Shown here in pieces: positions 1-6,683 of a stretch of DNA of 15,954 nt. The notes below the pieces were generated by a model. That model had not been told where the DNA came from. It did no database searches and was given only the letters and a program-made list of their open reading frames with translations. Every line of letters starts with the position of its first letter. The stretch's first letter is position 1. Both the position numbers and the translations under genes were made by a program. Source of the stretch: Chitinophagales bacterium (GTDB taxonomy: Bacteria; Bacteroidota; Bacteroidia; Chitinophagales; UBA2359); NCBI GenBank assembly GCA_020629335.1, contig JAHDDN010000086.1:1-15954 (forward strand), read 5' to 3'.

Positions 1-44
1 CTTTGAGTGTGTTAGAGTCAGCAATGTCAGAAGCTGCTAGCTAA
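1..44 (+). CDS. Possible 3' end of a gene truncated by the window edge
   Basis: Thirteen codons from position 3 to a TAA at 42-44 read LSVLESAMSEAAS. The residue mix is protein-like and faintly resembles the C-terminal helix of Gfo/Idh/MocA-type oxidoreductases, but a tail this short cannot establish a family and could be chance. If real, the gene is convergent with the sugar kinase that ends at 276, and the hairpin cluster at 76-241 lies between the two 3' ends. Confidence 0.25.
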   Translation, partial: LSVLESAMSEAAS

Positions 45-75
45 AATAATCTACCCATTCTGTACCTATACTTAT

Positions 76-241
76 GGCGCAAGTCTTTTCGACTTGTGCC
101 GATCGAAGCATATAATTTTATGTTGTTGATGTTGCTCAGACTTATTGTAAGTCTTTTTGACTTACACAAGCGATAAGCTTGCCATGGCAATTAGATATCG
201 ATACAATACTTAGCAGGCACAAGTGAAAAACACTTGCGCTA
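76..241. repeat. Cluster of three related small hairpins
   Basis: This stretch has no credible gene and holds three stem-loops of one type. The first has arms 76-85 and 91-100 (GGCGCAAGTC / GACTTGTGCC) around TTTTC. The second has arms 146-153 and 159-166 (TGTAAGTC / GACTTACA) around TTTTT. The third has arms 217-225 and 231-239 (GCACAAGTG / CACTTGCGC) around AAAAA, so it is the same unit on the other strand. The base pair closing the loop is C-G in the first two and G-C in the third when read in the same sense, so pairing is kept while sequence changes. A perfect 12-bp palindrome, TTGCCATGGCAA, lies at 179-190. The position between two possibly convergent gene ends would suit a transcript-end role, but this is inference. 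Confidence 0.6.
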
Positions 242-275
242 TAAGAGTTGGTGAATGTACGATTTCTTTTAATGT

Positions 276-1115
276 TTAGCTAAAATAATCCACCAATCCA
301 TCAATTGGTTTTTGAATGATTTGCCCAATTTTGAAATGCTTTTCTTCTGCAATTTTATGCAGGGTATCTTGAAAGTAAAAGGCTATAGAACCAATAAAAT
401 GAACAGGAACAGTCTGAAAATTCTTGAAATGATAAATATGCGTATCTACGAATTCAATTATTCCATTTCTCAATAAAATCTGTATATATTGTTCATTTTG
501 ATGCTCAAAAATATACTTCATAAAAGAGGCTAAATAAGTATTAGGCATATCTTGCTTATAAATACGATTTAGAACATGTCCTCTATCTAAATTAAATTCT
601 CGTTCCATAGATTCATGGATTGTTTGGGGCAACAAACCATAGAAATAATCTCGTAATAAACGTCTTCCATAATAGCTGCCAGCACTTTCATCACCAAGTA
701 TATATCCCATTCCACCAATCATTTTAACCACTTCTTTGCCATCATAAAAACAAGCAATAGAACCAGTTCCTAATATGCATACAATACCTGCTTGATTACC
801 ACAGCTAGCTAATGCTGCTCCCGCCAAATCATGTCGTATTGAAATAAGTGCTTTAGGGAAAATCGTTTGCAAGGATTCCTCTATCATCTTCCTTGGTTTA
901 TCTTCCTTACAGCCTGAACCATAAAAAAATATATAGTCCACTTTAGGTATACAGCTTTGTATATCTCTATGCTTTTTTAGCGCTTCTATAATGCCTTCTT
1001 TAGTATGAAAAAAAGGATTTAAACCAAGCGTATCAAAAGAGGCCGCCAAATTTCCCTCCTCATTAATCAAGCGCCAATCTGTTTTGGTAGAACCGCTATC
1101 TGCCACTAACTTCAT
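276..1115 (-). CDS. BadF/BadG/BcrA/BcrD-family sugar kinase (N-acetylglucosamine kinase-like)
   Basis: A cytoplasmic ASKHA-fold kinase of 279 residues, probably phosphorylating an amino sugar such as GlcNAc or MurNAc for cell-wall recycling or catabolism. Visible motifs, numbered from the ATG at 1113-1115, are the phosphate-1 loop DSGSTKTDW (6-14), RHDLAGAA (94-101) with the likely catalytic Asp96, the phosphate-2 loop LGTGSIA (115-121), and GGMGYILGDESAG (134-146) in the adenosine-binding region. The frame can be extended two codons to a TTG at 1121, but starting at ATG gives the family's usual MKL-x-ADSGSTKTDW start. The length fits the family. The gene is divergent from gapdh across about 100 bp, and its 3' end faces the hairpin cluster. 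The substrate cannot be told from sequence; GlcNAc is the family's best-known one. Confidence 0.88.
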   Translation of the reverse strand: MKLVADSGSTKTDWRLINEEGNLAASFDTLGLNPFFHTKEGIIEALKKHRDIQSCIPKVDYIFFYGSGCKEDKPRKMIEESLQTIFPKALISIRHDLAGAALASCGNQAGIVCILGTGSIACFYDGKEVVKMIGGMGYILGDESAGSYYGRRLLRDYFYGLLPQTIHESMEREFNLDRGHVLNRIYKQDMPNTYLASFMKYIFEHQNEQYIQILLRNGIIEFVDTHIYHFKNFQTVPVHFIGSIAFYFQDTLHKIAEEKHFKIGQIIQKPIDGLVDYFS

Positions 1116-1178
1116 ATTCAAATTATTCGTTTGAGCTTACAATATCTCAAAAAACAATGAAAATTGTAGGGGTTTGCT

Positions 1179-1193
1179 TATTTTTGCAGCAAA
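1179..1193 (+). promoter_or_regulatory. Candidate -7 promoter element for gapdh-pgk
   Basis: TATTTTTG at 1179-1186 matches the Bacteroidota -7 consensus TAnnTTTG and would start transcription near 1193, about 27 nt before the gapdh ATG. I find no TTG at the expected -33 distance; the nearest (1164-1166) is too close. The element sits in the loop of a 6-bp inverted repeat, TTTGCT (1173-1178) and AGCAAA (1188-1193). Only the -7 match supports the call. Confidence 0.35.
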
Positions 1194-1219
1194 TTTTTAA
1201 ATAAACAATTAAAAAAACT

Positions 1220-2233
1220 ATGGGCGCATTAAATGTAGCGATTAACGGATTTGGTCGAATTGGTCGTTTGACAATGAGATCAATTTTAAAAAATGCTAAA
1301 GGCAAAATCAATGTCGTAGCGATTAATGATTTATCAGATCCTGACACATTAGCACACTTATTCAAATATGATACCGCTCAAGGTACATTTGACGGAAGTG
1401 TCAAAATGCTGAAGAATGGTAAGATGAAAGTTGGAACAGACAGCTTTCAAGTATTTAGCGAAAGAGACCCATCAAAATTACCTTGGGGCGACTTAGGAGT
1501 GGACATCGTGCTAGAATGTACTGGTGTATTCCGTACAAAAGAGTCTGCAAGCCTTCACATCCAAGCAGGGGCCAAAAAAGTATTGATCTCCGCACCAGCC
1601 AAAGGTGATGATGTAAAAACTTTAGTTTGCGGTATCAATGATAAAGAACTTAAGAAAAGTGATGTAATCGTTTCTAATGCATCTTGTACTACTAATTGCT
1701 TGGCACCATTAGTCAAAGTATTAGACGAAGCATTCGGTTTAGAAAGTGGTTTATTCACCACGGTTCACGCTTATACTGCTGATCAGCGCATCCAAGATGC
1801 TCCTCACAAAGACTTAAGAAGAGCCAGAGCAGCTGCCTTAAATATCGTTCCTACCACTACAGGAGCTGCTAATGCAGTGATGAAAGTAATGCCTCAAGTG
1901 GCAGGAAAATTAACAGGTATTGCCGCTCGTGTACCAGTTATTACAGGTTCTTTAACAGATTTAACAGTCAACTTAAAGAAAAAAGTAACTGCTGAAGAAG
2001 TAAATGCCGCCTTCTTAGCTGCTAGCAAAAAAGGCTTAAAAGGAATCTTAGAGTACTCAACAGATCCATTAGTTTCGGTTGATATCATTGGGAATCCACA
2101 TTCTTGTATCTTTGATTCTGGCATGACAATCAGCATGGGGAAAACAGTCAAAATTATTGGCTGGTACGATAATGAGATGGGCTTTTCTTCTCGTATGGTA
2201 GACATGTTATTGAAAATGAAAAAATACGTTTAA
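1220..2233 (+). CDS. gap: Type I glyceraldehyde-3-phosphate dehydrogenase
   Basis: A 337-residue cytoplasmic enzyme that oxidises glyceraldehyde 3-phosphate with NAD+ and phosphate to 1,3-bisphosphoglycerate in glycolysis, reversibly in gluconeogenesis. The Rossmann motif INGFGRIGR lies at 8-16. The catalytic cysteine is Cys156 in SNASCTTNC, and His183 in TVHAYTADQ activates it. The stretch PHKDLRRARAAALNIVPTTTGAA follows soon after and is typical of the family. Asp37 in AINDL, at the end of the second strand, suggests NAD rather than NADP preference. Length is normal. The stop codon overlaps the pgk start by one base (TAATG, 2231-2235), so the two are almost certainly cotranscribed and translationally coupled. 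Confidence 0.97.
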   Translation: MGALNVAINGFGRIGRLTMRSILKNAKGKINVVAINDLSDPDTLAHLFKYDTAQGTFDGSVKMLKNGKMKVGTDSFQVFSERDPSKLPWGDLGVDIVLECTGVFRTKESASLHIQAGAKKVLISAPAKGDDVKTLVCGINDKELKKSDVIVSNASCTTNCLAPLVKVLDEAFGLESGLFTTVHAYTADQRIQDAPHKDLRRARAAALNIVPTTTGAANAVMKVMPQVAGKLTGIAARVPVITGSLTDLTVNLKKKVTAEEVNAAFLAASKKGLKGILEYSTDPLVSVDIIGNPHSCIFDSGMTISMGKTVKIIGWYDNEMGFSSRMVDMLLKMKKYV

Positions 2234-3426
2234 TGATCAAAGCGAATGATTTTTCGTTTGAAGGAAAAAAAGCTTTAATACGAGTAGATTTCAATGTACC
2301 CCTTAGCGATAGCTTTGAAGTCAGAGATAATACTCGTATTAAAGCTGCTATTCCTACTATAGAAAAGATATTAGCAGATGGCGGTAGCGTTGTGCTAATG
2401 AGCCACTTAGGGCGACCTAAAAATGGCCCTGAAGATAAATACTCTCTTAGACATATAATTAGCGAATTAAGCAAATTGCTCAATAAGCCAGTTGACTTTG
2501 CCAATGATTGCGTAGGAACTGAAGCAAGCAATAAGGTAAAAGCTTTGCAAGCAGGGCAGTTACTCTTATTAGAGAATCTACGTTTCTATGCCGAAGAAAA
2601 GAAAGGCGATGAAACATTTGCCAAGCAATTAGCGGATTTAGGAGCAGACGTATATGTCAATGATGCCTTCGGTACGGCCCATAGAGCACATGCCTCTACC
2701 TTTACCGTAGCTCAATACTTCGCCAAAGAAAATCGAATTTGTGGACTCCTTATGTCTAAAGAAATCGAAAATGCCGAGCGAGTATTGAATAATGCCGAGC
2801 GACCTTTCACTGCCATCTTAGGCGGTGCCAAAGTATCCGATAAGATTCAACTCATTGAAAATCTAATGGATAGAGCCGATAATATTCTTATCGGTGGTGG
2901 AATGGCTTACACTTTCTTCCATGCCTTAGGCGGCAGCATAGGCAAATCTATACTCGAAGAAGATAAAGTAGAATTGGCTAAATCTCTCATTGAAAAAGCC
3001 AGAGATAATGGTACGCAATTGATTTTGCCAGTAGACTCCATTTTGGCTAATCAATTTGCAGCCGATGCCGAAACTAAAAATGAGTTTTCAGACGAAGTGC
3101 CTGCCGATTGGATGGCCTTAGATATAGGGGAAGTCGCTCGACAAACCTTTGCTAAGCACATCCTTGAGTCTAAGACGATTCTCTGGAATGGTCCAATGGG
3201 CGTTTTTGAGATGGAGCCTTTTCAACAAGGAACCATCAGTGTCGCCAAAGCAGTTGGAAAAGCCACAGAAAATGGAGCTTTCTCCTTAATAGGCGGAGGA
3301 GATTCCGTCTCAGCACTCAAAAATCTGAATTTAGAAGATCAGGTGAGTTATATCTCTACAGGAGGAGGAGCCATGCTCAAGTTCTTTGAAGGAGAAGAAT
3401 TGCCTGCATTAAGCGTGCTCTCCTAA
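2233..3426 (+). CDS. pgk: Phosphoglycerate kinase
   Basis: A 397-residue glycolytic kinase that transfers phosphate from 1,3-bisphosphoglycerate to ADP, taking the product of the preceding enzyme. Seen in order: RVDFNVP (17-23) and SHLGRPK (57-63) of the N-terminal substrate-binding lobe; LLENLRFYAEE (112-122); NDAFGTAHRAHAST (143-156); the nucleotide-lobe start GGAKVSDK (197-204); GGGMAYTF (221-228); WNGPMGVFE (318-326); GGGDSVSA (354-361) and ISTGGGA (374-380). All family signatures are intact and the length is normal. The ATG shares its A with the gapdh stop. About 25 bp after the stop begins a dispersed structured repeat whose first part is a 13-bp GC-rich hairpin. There is no T-run, so a classical terminator is not evident. 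Confidence 0.97.
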   Translation: MIKANDFSFEGKKALIRVDFNVPLSDSFEVRDNTRIKAAIPTIEKILADGGSVVLMSHLGRPKNGPEDKYSLRHIISELSKLLNKPVDFANDCVGTEASNKVKALQAGQLLLLENLRFYAEEKKGDETFAKQLADLGADVYVNDAFGTAHRAHASTFTVAQYFAKENRICGLLMSKEIENAERVLNNAERPFTAILGGAKVSDKIQLIENLMDRADNILIGGGMAYTFFHALGGSIGKSILEEDKVELAKSLIEKARDNGTQLILPVDSILANQFAADAETKNEFSDEVPADWMALDIGEVARQTFAKHILESKTILWNGPMGVFEMEPFQQGTISVAKAVGKATENGAFSLIGGGDSVSALKNLNLEDQVSYISTGGGAMLKFFEGEELPALSVLS

Positions 3427-3450
3427 CAAGGGCATAAAAATAATAATAAG

Positions 3451-3626
3451 GGCGTTCCCCAGCGCCATTTAAATGAATGGCGCTGGGGCGGGCTATCCGC
3501 TATTATGGGCCTGTTCAGCAGCTACTACGCTAAGGCACACTTGTCTTCCACTGCGTGGCAAGCCTGCGTGTGCCTAAGCTTCGTAAGCTACTTCACGACG
3601 TCCCATACCGCTCCTATCCCTAACGC
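3451..3626 (+). repeat. Dispersed structured intergenic repeat, copy 1
   Basis: A GC-richer block inside AT-rich intergenic DNA. It starts with GGCGTT and a perfect 13-bp hairpin (3457-3469 / 3476-3488), continues with CGGGCTATCCGCT, and ends with CTATCCCTAACGC, so its ends carry GCGTT and AACGC as short inverted termini. Positions 3489-3626 align with the reverse complement of 15476-15608. Inside, CTAAGGCACAC pairs with GTGTGCCTAAG with one mismatch, and TATGGG pairs with CCCATA. From memory, blocks ending in similar CTATCC and CTATCCCTAACG motifs are scattered between genes in many Bacteroidota genomes; I cannot verify that here. It encodes no plausible protein. Confidence 0.75.
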
Positions 3627-3646
3627 AAAAAGTACGTTTTCATCAT

Positions 3647-3808
3647 TATAGTCCTCCACCTCAGGATTTGTGAAAAGTTGACGAAGCTATTTTTTTGACT
3701 CGCAAGGCGAAAAACGAAGGCAACGCATCGCGTTGGTGAGGCTTTTTAACGCAGCGAGACGAGAAAATAGCTCATCAAAATTCACAAATTTCGATGTGGT
3801 GGACTATA
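3647..3808 (+). repeat. Long hairpin element, copy 1
   Basis: An imperfect inverted repeat spanning 162 nt. The outermost TATAGTCC (3647-3654) pairs with GGACTATA (3801-3808). Further in, ATTTGTGAA pairs with TTCACAAAT, then AGCTATTTT with AAAATAGCT, and CTCGC with GCGAG. The 51-nt core (3704-3754) begins AAGGCG and ends AACGCAG. Within it an A-run pairs with a T-run, and the tip is CAACGC / GCGTTG around ATC. It starts exactly 20 nt after the preceding dispersed repeat. Confidence 0.75.
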
Positions 3809-4028
3809 TATTCCCGCTAACATAATTAATTATCAATTAAATTTAAGCTTGAAATTTTATTATTTCCTCAAGGAATCCTAACTTTAATTAGTTGATTGAT
3901 AAAATGATATGCTCTTAATGTACTAATATTAATGGCATGTTTAGAGAAAAGAAATCCTAATAATTATTATTTTTTACAACTTTTTAACAGTCGCTTTGTT
4001 TGCATTTGTTTTGAATAAGGCTTAAATT
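3809..4028. other. AT-rich intergenic spacer with no recognisable feature
   Basis: About 220 bp between two long hairpin elements. It is strongly AT-rich, with several AATTAATT-like runs and short imperfect inverted repeats such as TATCAATTAA near 3830 against TTGATTGATA near 3893. I see no convincing coding frame, promoter or RNA gene. Confidence 0.5.
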
Positions 4029-4195
4029 TATGGAACTCATTTAAAGTTTTATGGTGAAGCTGAAAATGAGCTATTTTTTTGTAGTTCAAGGCATTTTTGA
4101 GGTGCATAGCAACGCTACGTGCCGAAAAAATAACGCAGAAATACAAAAAAATAGCCATTTTCTAAGCCAGCAGAAAAACTTTAAACGAGTTCATA
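4029..4195 (+). repeat. Long hairpin element, copy 2
   Basis: A second imperfect inverted repeat of 167 nt with arms unrelated in sequence to copy 1. TATGGAACTC at the left end pairs with GAGTTCATA at the right with one bulge, then TTTAAAGTTTT with AAAACTTTAAA, and CTATTTTTTTGTA with TACAAAAAAATAG. The 51-nt core (4088-4138) begins AAGGC and ends AACGCAG. Its inner stem is ATTTTT / AAAAAAT, the strand-swapped version of the inner stem in copy 1, and the tip is TAGC / GCTA around AAC. It lies upstream of the receiver-domain gene. Confidence 0.75.
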
Positions 4196-4356
4196 GTGCT
4201 GATTTATTACAATAGTTTTAATTTTCAAAACTTCTTATTTATTTATCATTTTAGTTAACGTAATTATTTTTCACCATATAGCACACCAATAAGTACTACT
4301 TAAATCATAAGGATCTGCCGCCCCCAATGGTAAATCCGATCAAAATTGCTGGAATT

Positions 4357-4743
4357 ATGAGTACAATCCTTATCGCAGAAAAAGACGTGGAGAGGCTACG
4401 TCTACTACAAAAAGTCCTCGGAAGTGAACACCAATTAATAATCAAGCGAGACAGCAGACAAACTGCTAGATGGCTTCAAACCAATTGCCCAGATTTAATT
4501 ATCGTAGATTTAATTCTGGATGACATTAATGGTATTCAATTAATAAAGTACATTCAAAACGATTTATGTTATCATGTTCCCATTATTGTAATGGCCACGA
4601 GAGGTATGAATAGAATAGCCAAAGAGGCCATTTGTGAAGGAGCAAGTGAATATGTCTTTATGCCAGATGAGTGTGAAGATTTACCTAAATTGGTCAAGGA
4701 GTGGTTACGATTAAAACCGAATAGAGGCTCCAAAGCTTCCTAG
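4357..4743 (+). CDS. Single-domain response-regulator-like protein with degenerate active site
   Basis: A stand-alone receiver (CheY-like) fold of 128 residues with no output domain. Numbered from the ATG at 4357 (MSTILIAEKD), the acidic pocket is Glu8 and Asp10, the phospho-acceptor is Asp51 in PDLIIVDLILDD, and the switch Thr is Thr81 in VMATRG. The conserved Lys of the usual KP motif is replaced: the sequence there reads FMPDE, with Met92 before Pro93. An upstream in-frame ATG at 4327 would add ten residues, but 4357 places the first beta strand at the N-terminus as is normal. No histidine kinase is nearby. Loss of the Lys usually impairs phosphorylation-driven switching, so the protein may act constitutively or by protein contact. 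It is followed by a strong terminator. Confidence 0.85.
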   Translation: MSTILIAEKDVERLRLLQKVLGSEHQLIIKRDSRQTARWLQTNCPDLIIVDLILDDINGIQLIKYIQNDLCYHVPIIVMATRGMNRIAKEAICEGASEYVFMPDECEDLPKLVKEWLRLKPNRGSKAS

Positions 4744-4754
4744 TGGGTAATAGC

Positions 4755-4789
4755 AAAAAAGGCTCGTAGTATTACTACGAGCCTTTTTT
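4755..4789. terminator. Bidirectional rho-independent terminator
   Basis: A perfect 10-bp stem, GGCTCGTAGT (4761-4770) with ACTACGAGCC (4774-4783), and a 3-nt loop, flanked by six A's before and six T's after. It begins 11 nt after the stop of the receiver gene. Because of the A/T symmetry it can also stop transcription arriving from the minus-strand genes on the right. Confidence 0.9.
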
Positions 4790-4801
4790 AATTCTTGCTT
4801 A

Positions 4802-4958
4802 GGAACGTTTAAAAAATAATTTCCACATTTAGCAGCTAATCTTTTGTACCAATACTTCGTTGAAAAGCCTTGCCGATGCGCTGCATCGCCTGCATTTTTC
4901 GCCTTGTCTTGATACAAAATATTTAGCTGCAAATACCAATCTTATTTTTTAAACGTCC
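4802..4958 (-). repeat. Long hairpin element, copy 3 (minus orientation)
   Basis: An imperfect inverted repeat of 157 nt. GGAACGTTTAAAAAATAA at the left end pairs with TTATTTTTTAAACGTCC at the right with one bulge. Further in, AGCAGCTAAT and TTTTGTA pair with matching segments on the right. Read on the minus strand, the 51-nt core (4855-4905) begins AAGGCG and ends AACGAAG, a one-base variant of the AACGCAG seen in the other copies. Its tip is GATGC / GCATC around three bases. The right end stops two bases before the stop codon of the 4960-5583 gene, so in that gene's transcript the hairpin begins immediately after the stop. Confidence 0.75.
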
Positions 4959-4959
4959 C

Positions 4960-5583
4960 TTACTTTCTTTTCCAAGGTTTTCCGAAAGATTCGGGTCTTT
5001 TATCTTCTGTACAGAGATCGGCACCATCCGATCCTCCTATGAACAATTCCTGTCCAATGACTTGCAAAATATTATACTCAATTTTACAAGCGGAAGCAGG
5101 AGTGCTTAATCCTAAGCTTTTAAAAGCAGTATTAGTTAAGTTCTTAGCCTCATCAATTTTCCATTCCTCTTTTGTGAGTTCTAAAGCGTTTAAGGAGCTA
5201 ATTGCTTTTTCGTTATGAGGTTTTATGCTAAGCTTATTATAGTAGAAATCCGTATTGAAAGCACCATTGATGATCGCAGAGCGGCCTTTTTGCTTAACAT
5301 TACCACCAATAGTTGCAGTTAATAGTTTAGTCGTGAGGCTTTGATCAGTATAATAGGTGTACTTGATTTCCCAAGTTTTAGCAGTGCTAATATTGAGCTG
5401 TTGAGTAACGAAATTTTGCCCATTATTAATAGCAGGTAAATTTCTGAGAGGTGATTTTACCCATGAGTCATACATGCCAAATCCTTGGCTACGTACTTTT
5501 GGTTTTACATTAGTCTGGGCATTGAGTTCTACTTGGCCGAAGATAGCCAAAGACATGAATGCCACTAAAATGAATTTGATCAT
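4960..5583 (-). CDS. Secreted protein resembling the APCDD1 domain
   Basis: A 207-residue protein with a signal peptide (about 1-22, hydrophobic core FILVAFMSLAIF, likely cleavage after LNA), so exported. The mature part is beta-rich. The order of landmarks recalls the APCDDC domain (Pfam PF14921, known from the animal Wnt inhibitor APCDD1): a GxxxSW segment (36-41), FVTQQL (58-63), WEIKYTYYTD (71-80), TATIGGNVKQKG (89-100), then late ELFIGG (179-184) and RPESFGKPW (196-204). Cys166 and Cys191 could form a disulfide. The assignment is by eye from motif order and could be wrong. It is the last gene of a minus-strand trio, 68 bp after the lipoprotein gene, and its stop codon abuts a long hairpin element. 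Confidence 0.75.
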   Translation of the reverse strand: MIKFILVAFMSLAIFGQVELNAQTNVKPKVRSQGFGMYDSWVKSPLRNLPAINNGQNFVTQQLNISTAKTWEIKYTYYTDQSLTTKLLTATIGGNVKQKGRSAIINGAFNTDFYYNKLSIKPHNEKAISSLNALELTKEEWKIDEAKNLTNTAFKSLGLSTPASACKIEYNILQVIGQELFIGGSDGADLCTEDKRPESFGKPWKRK

Positions 5584-5651
5584 TATATTAGATTATTTAT
5601 GATGCTTGGGGTATTTTAAGCAAAATTAGTGTTCAGTTGGCAAATATACAA

Positions 5652-6599
5652 CTATTCTTCATCTTCAGTAAGAATGATTAAGGCTCTTTCTGCTAAGCTC
5701 CAAAAAGTTTCAGGATCGGTAATTGTGAGTAGTTTACCGTCTAAAGAGTAACTTTTTGTATCTCTTTCGGGAAGAATACGAATGATCTTTTTATTACAGA
5801 AGATAGCAGTATTTCGGTAATAGTTAATTTGATTTTTATCAGACATTCTCTTTAGAAAATCTTTTTTGAGTACTGCCTTTTCTGCTTTAACAGGGAATTG
5901 TTTAAAGAGGGAACGAAGTTCTTTGATGGGGCCTGTTACATAATAAGCTAGGGCGCATTCTTCTATAATATTATCTTTAGCTGCTAATTTCCTATAGGCT
6001 TCTTGTAGTTTTCGATATTGTTCTTTAGCATTTCCATCCTTAGACAATAGGTCATTGACTGATTGGTCATATTTAAAAATTAAATCAGCATTAACAGATT
6101 TAAGATCTTTTATGGTAATTGTATTATCGCGTATCTTTAGATCTAAGACAGCAATAGTGCTATCTTTTTCATCAATAGTGTTGAGTAAGTTTTTAACTCT
6201 ATTTTCGAAAGAGCCTAAGCCATCATCATCATTTTTTTCTTCAATTTGATTTCGTAAAGTCAAAATGGTTTCTCTTAAAAAATTGATATCCTTAAGAATT
6301 GCCTCATATTGTTTTGTTCTCGGTCTACCACTTGTTAATGTTTCAAATAGTTGTCCTTTTAGAATGTTTTCCTGGCTTACTAATGCCTTAATAGTATCTT
6401 CAATTTCATTGATAAATTGTTCTTTTAGAACTAGGTCTTCTAAATGAGCATTCAATTCTTTATTGATTTCAATATTCTTATTGAGTCGATCTTGTAATTT
6501 TTGTATCTCTTCATTAGCTCCTTGATTATTATCTTTAGGTGTGCATTGAAAGAGAAAAAATACCAGAAAAAGTAAAGTCGTTAAATAAATTAGTCTCAT
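5652..6599 (-). CDS. Coiled-coil lipoprotein of unknown function
   Basis: A 315-residue protein. Residues 1-19 form a lipoprotein signal: a hydrophobic stretch ending LFQC, with Cys19 as the lipidated residue. The next residues are TPKDNN, only weakly like a Bacteroidota surface-export signal, so the side of the outer membrane is undecided. From about 30 to 215 the sequence is charged, rich in Lys, Glu, Leu and Ile with heptad-like spacing, and predicts long coiled coils broken near 122-130 (EKNDDDGLG). A compact C-terminal part (about 216-315) contains ECALAYYVTG and ends in a very acidic tail. I recognise no family. It lies 84 bp after the 600-residue membrane protein gene and 68 bp before the secreted APCDD1-like gene, likely one operon. 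Confidence 0.8.
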   Translation of the reverse strand: MRLIYLTTLLFLVFFLFQCTPKDNNQGANEEIQKLQDRLNKNIEINKELNAHLEDLVLKEQFINEIEDTIKALVSQENILKGQLFETLTSGRPRTKQYEAILKDINFLRETILTLRNQIEEKNDDDGLGSFENRVKNLLNTIDEKDSTIAVLDLKIRDNTITIKDLKSVNADLIFKYDQSVNDLLSKDGNAKEQYRKLQEAYRKLAAKDNIIEECALAYYVTGPIKELRSLFKQFPVKAEKAVLKKDFLKRMSDKNQINYYRNTAIFCNKKIIRILPERDTKSYSLDGKLLTITDPETFWSLAERALIILTEDEE

Positions 6600-6683
6600 A
6601 TTAGTTTGGTTGATAGTAGTTTGTCGTATTTGCTAAGGACTAGTTCCTTAATAAATATTTAATAGATCTATTCCAATCGTCTG

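Noticed and set aside
76..241. Three hairpins as a short CRISPR-like array
   Set aside because: Units are palindromic, differ in sequence and orientation, spacing is uneven, and no cas gene is present.
3457..3488. GC-rich 13-bp hairpin after pgk as a rho-independent terminator
   Set aside because: No T-run follows; the hairpin is the leading part of a dispersed repeat, so its termination role is unproven.
3451..3626. Dispersed repeat as an integron attC site
   Set aside because: The termini read GCGTT to AACGC, opposite to the attC layout (RYYYAAC to GTTRRRY), and no integrase or cassette is nearby.
3967..4158. Minus-strand open frame of 63 codons in the gene desert
   Set aside because: Most of it lies in one arm and the core of long hairpin copy 2. 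The peptide is Lys/His/Phe-rich low-complexity sequence with no family pattern, so it looks like chance coding in structured DNA.
4711..4932. Minus-strand open frame of 73 codons after the receiver gene
   Set aside because: It runs through hairpin copy 3 and the terminator into the receiver gene's tail; no start signal and no recognisable protein pattern.
6634..6650. TAAGGA / TCCTTA small palindrome between the membrane-protein and lipoprotein genes
   Set aside because: Only 6 bp with a 5-nt loop and no T-run; too weak to call a terminator or operator.
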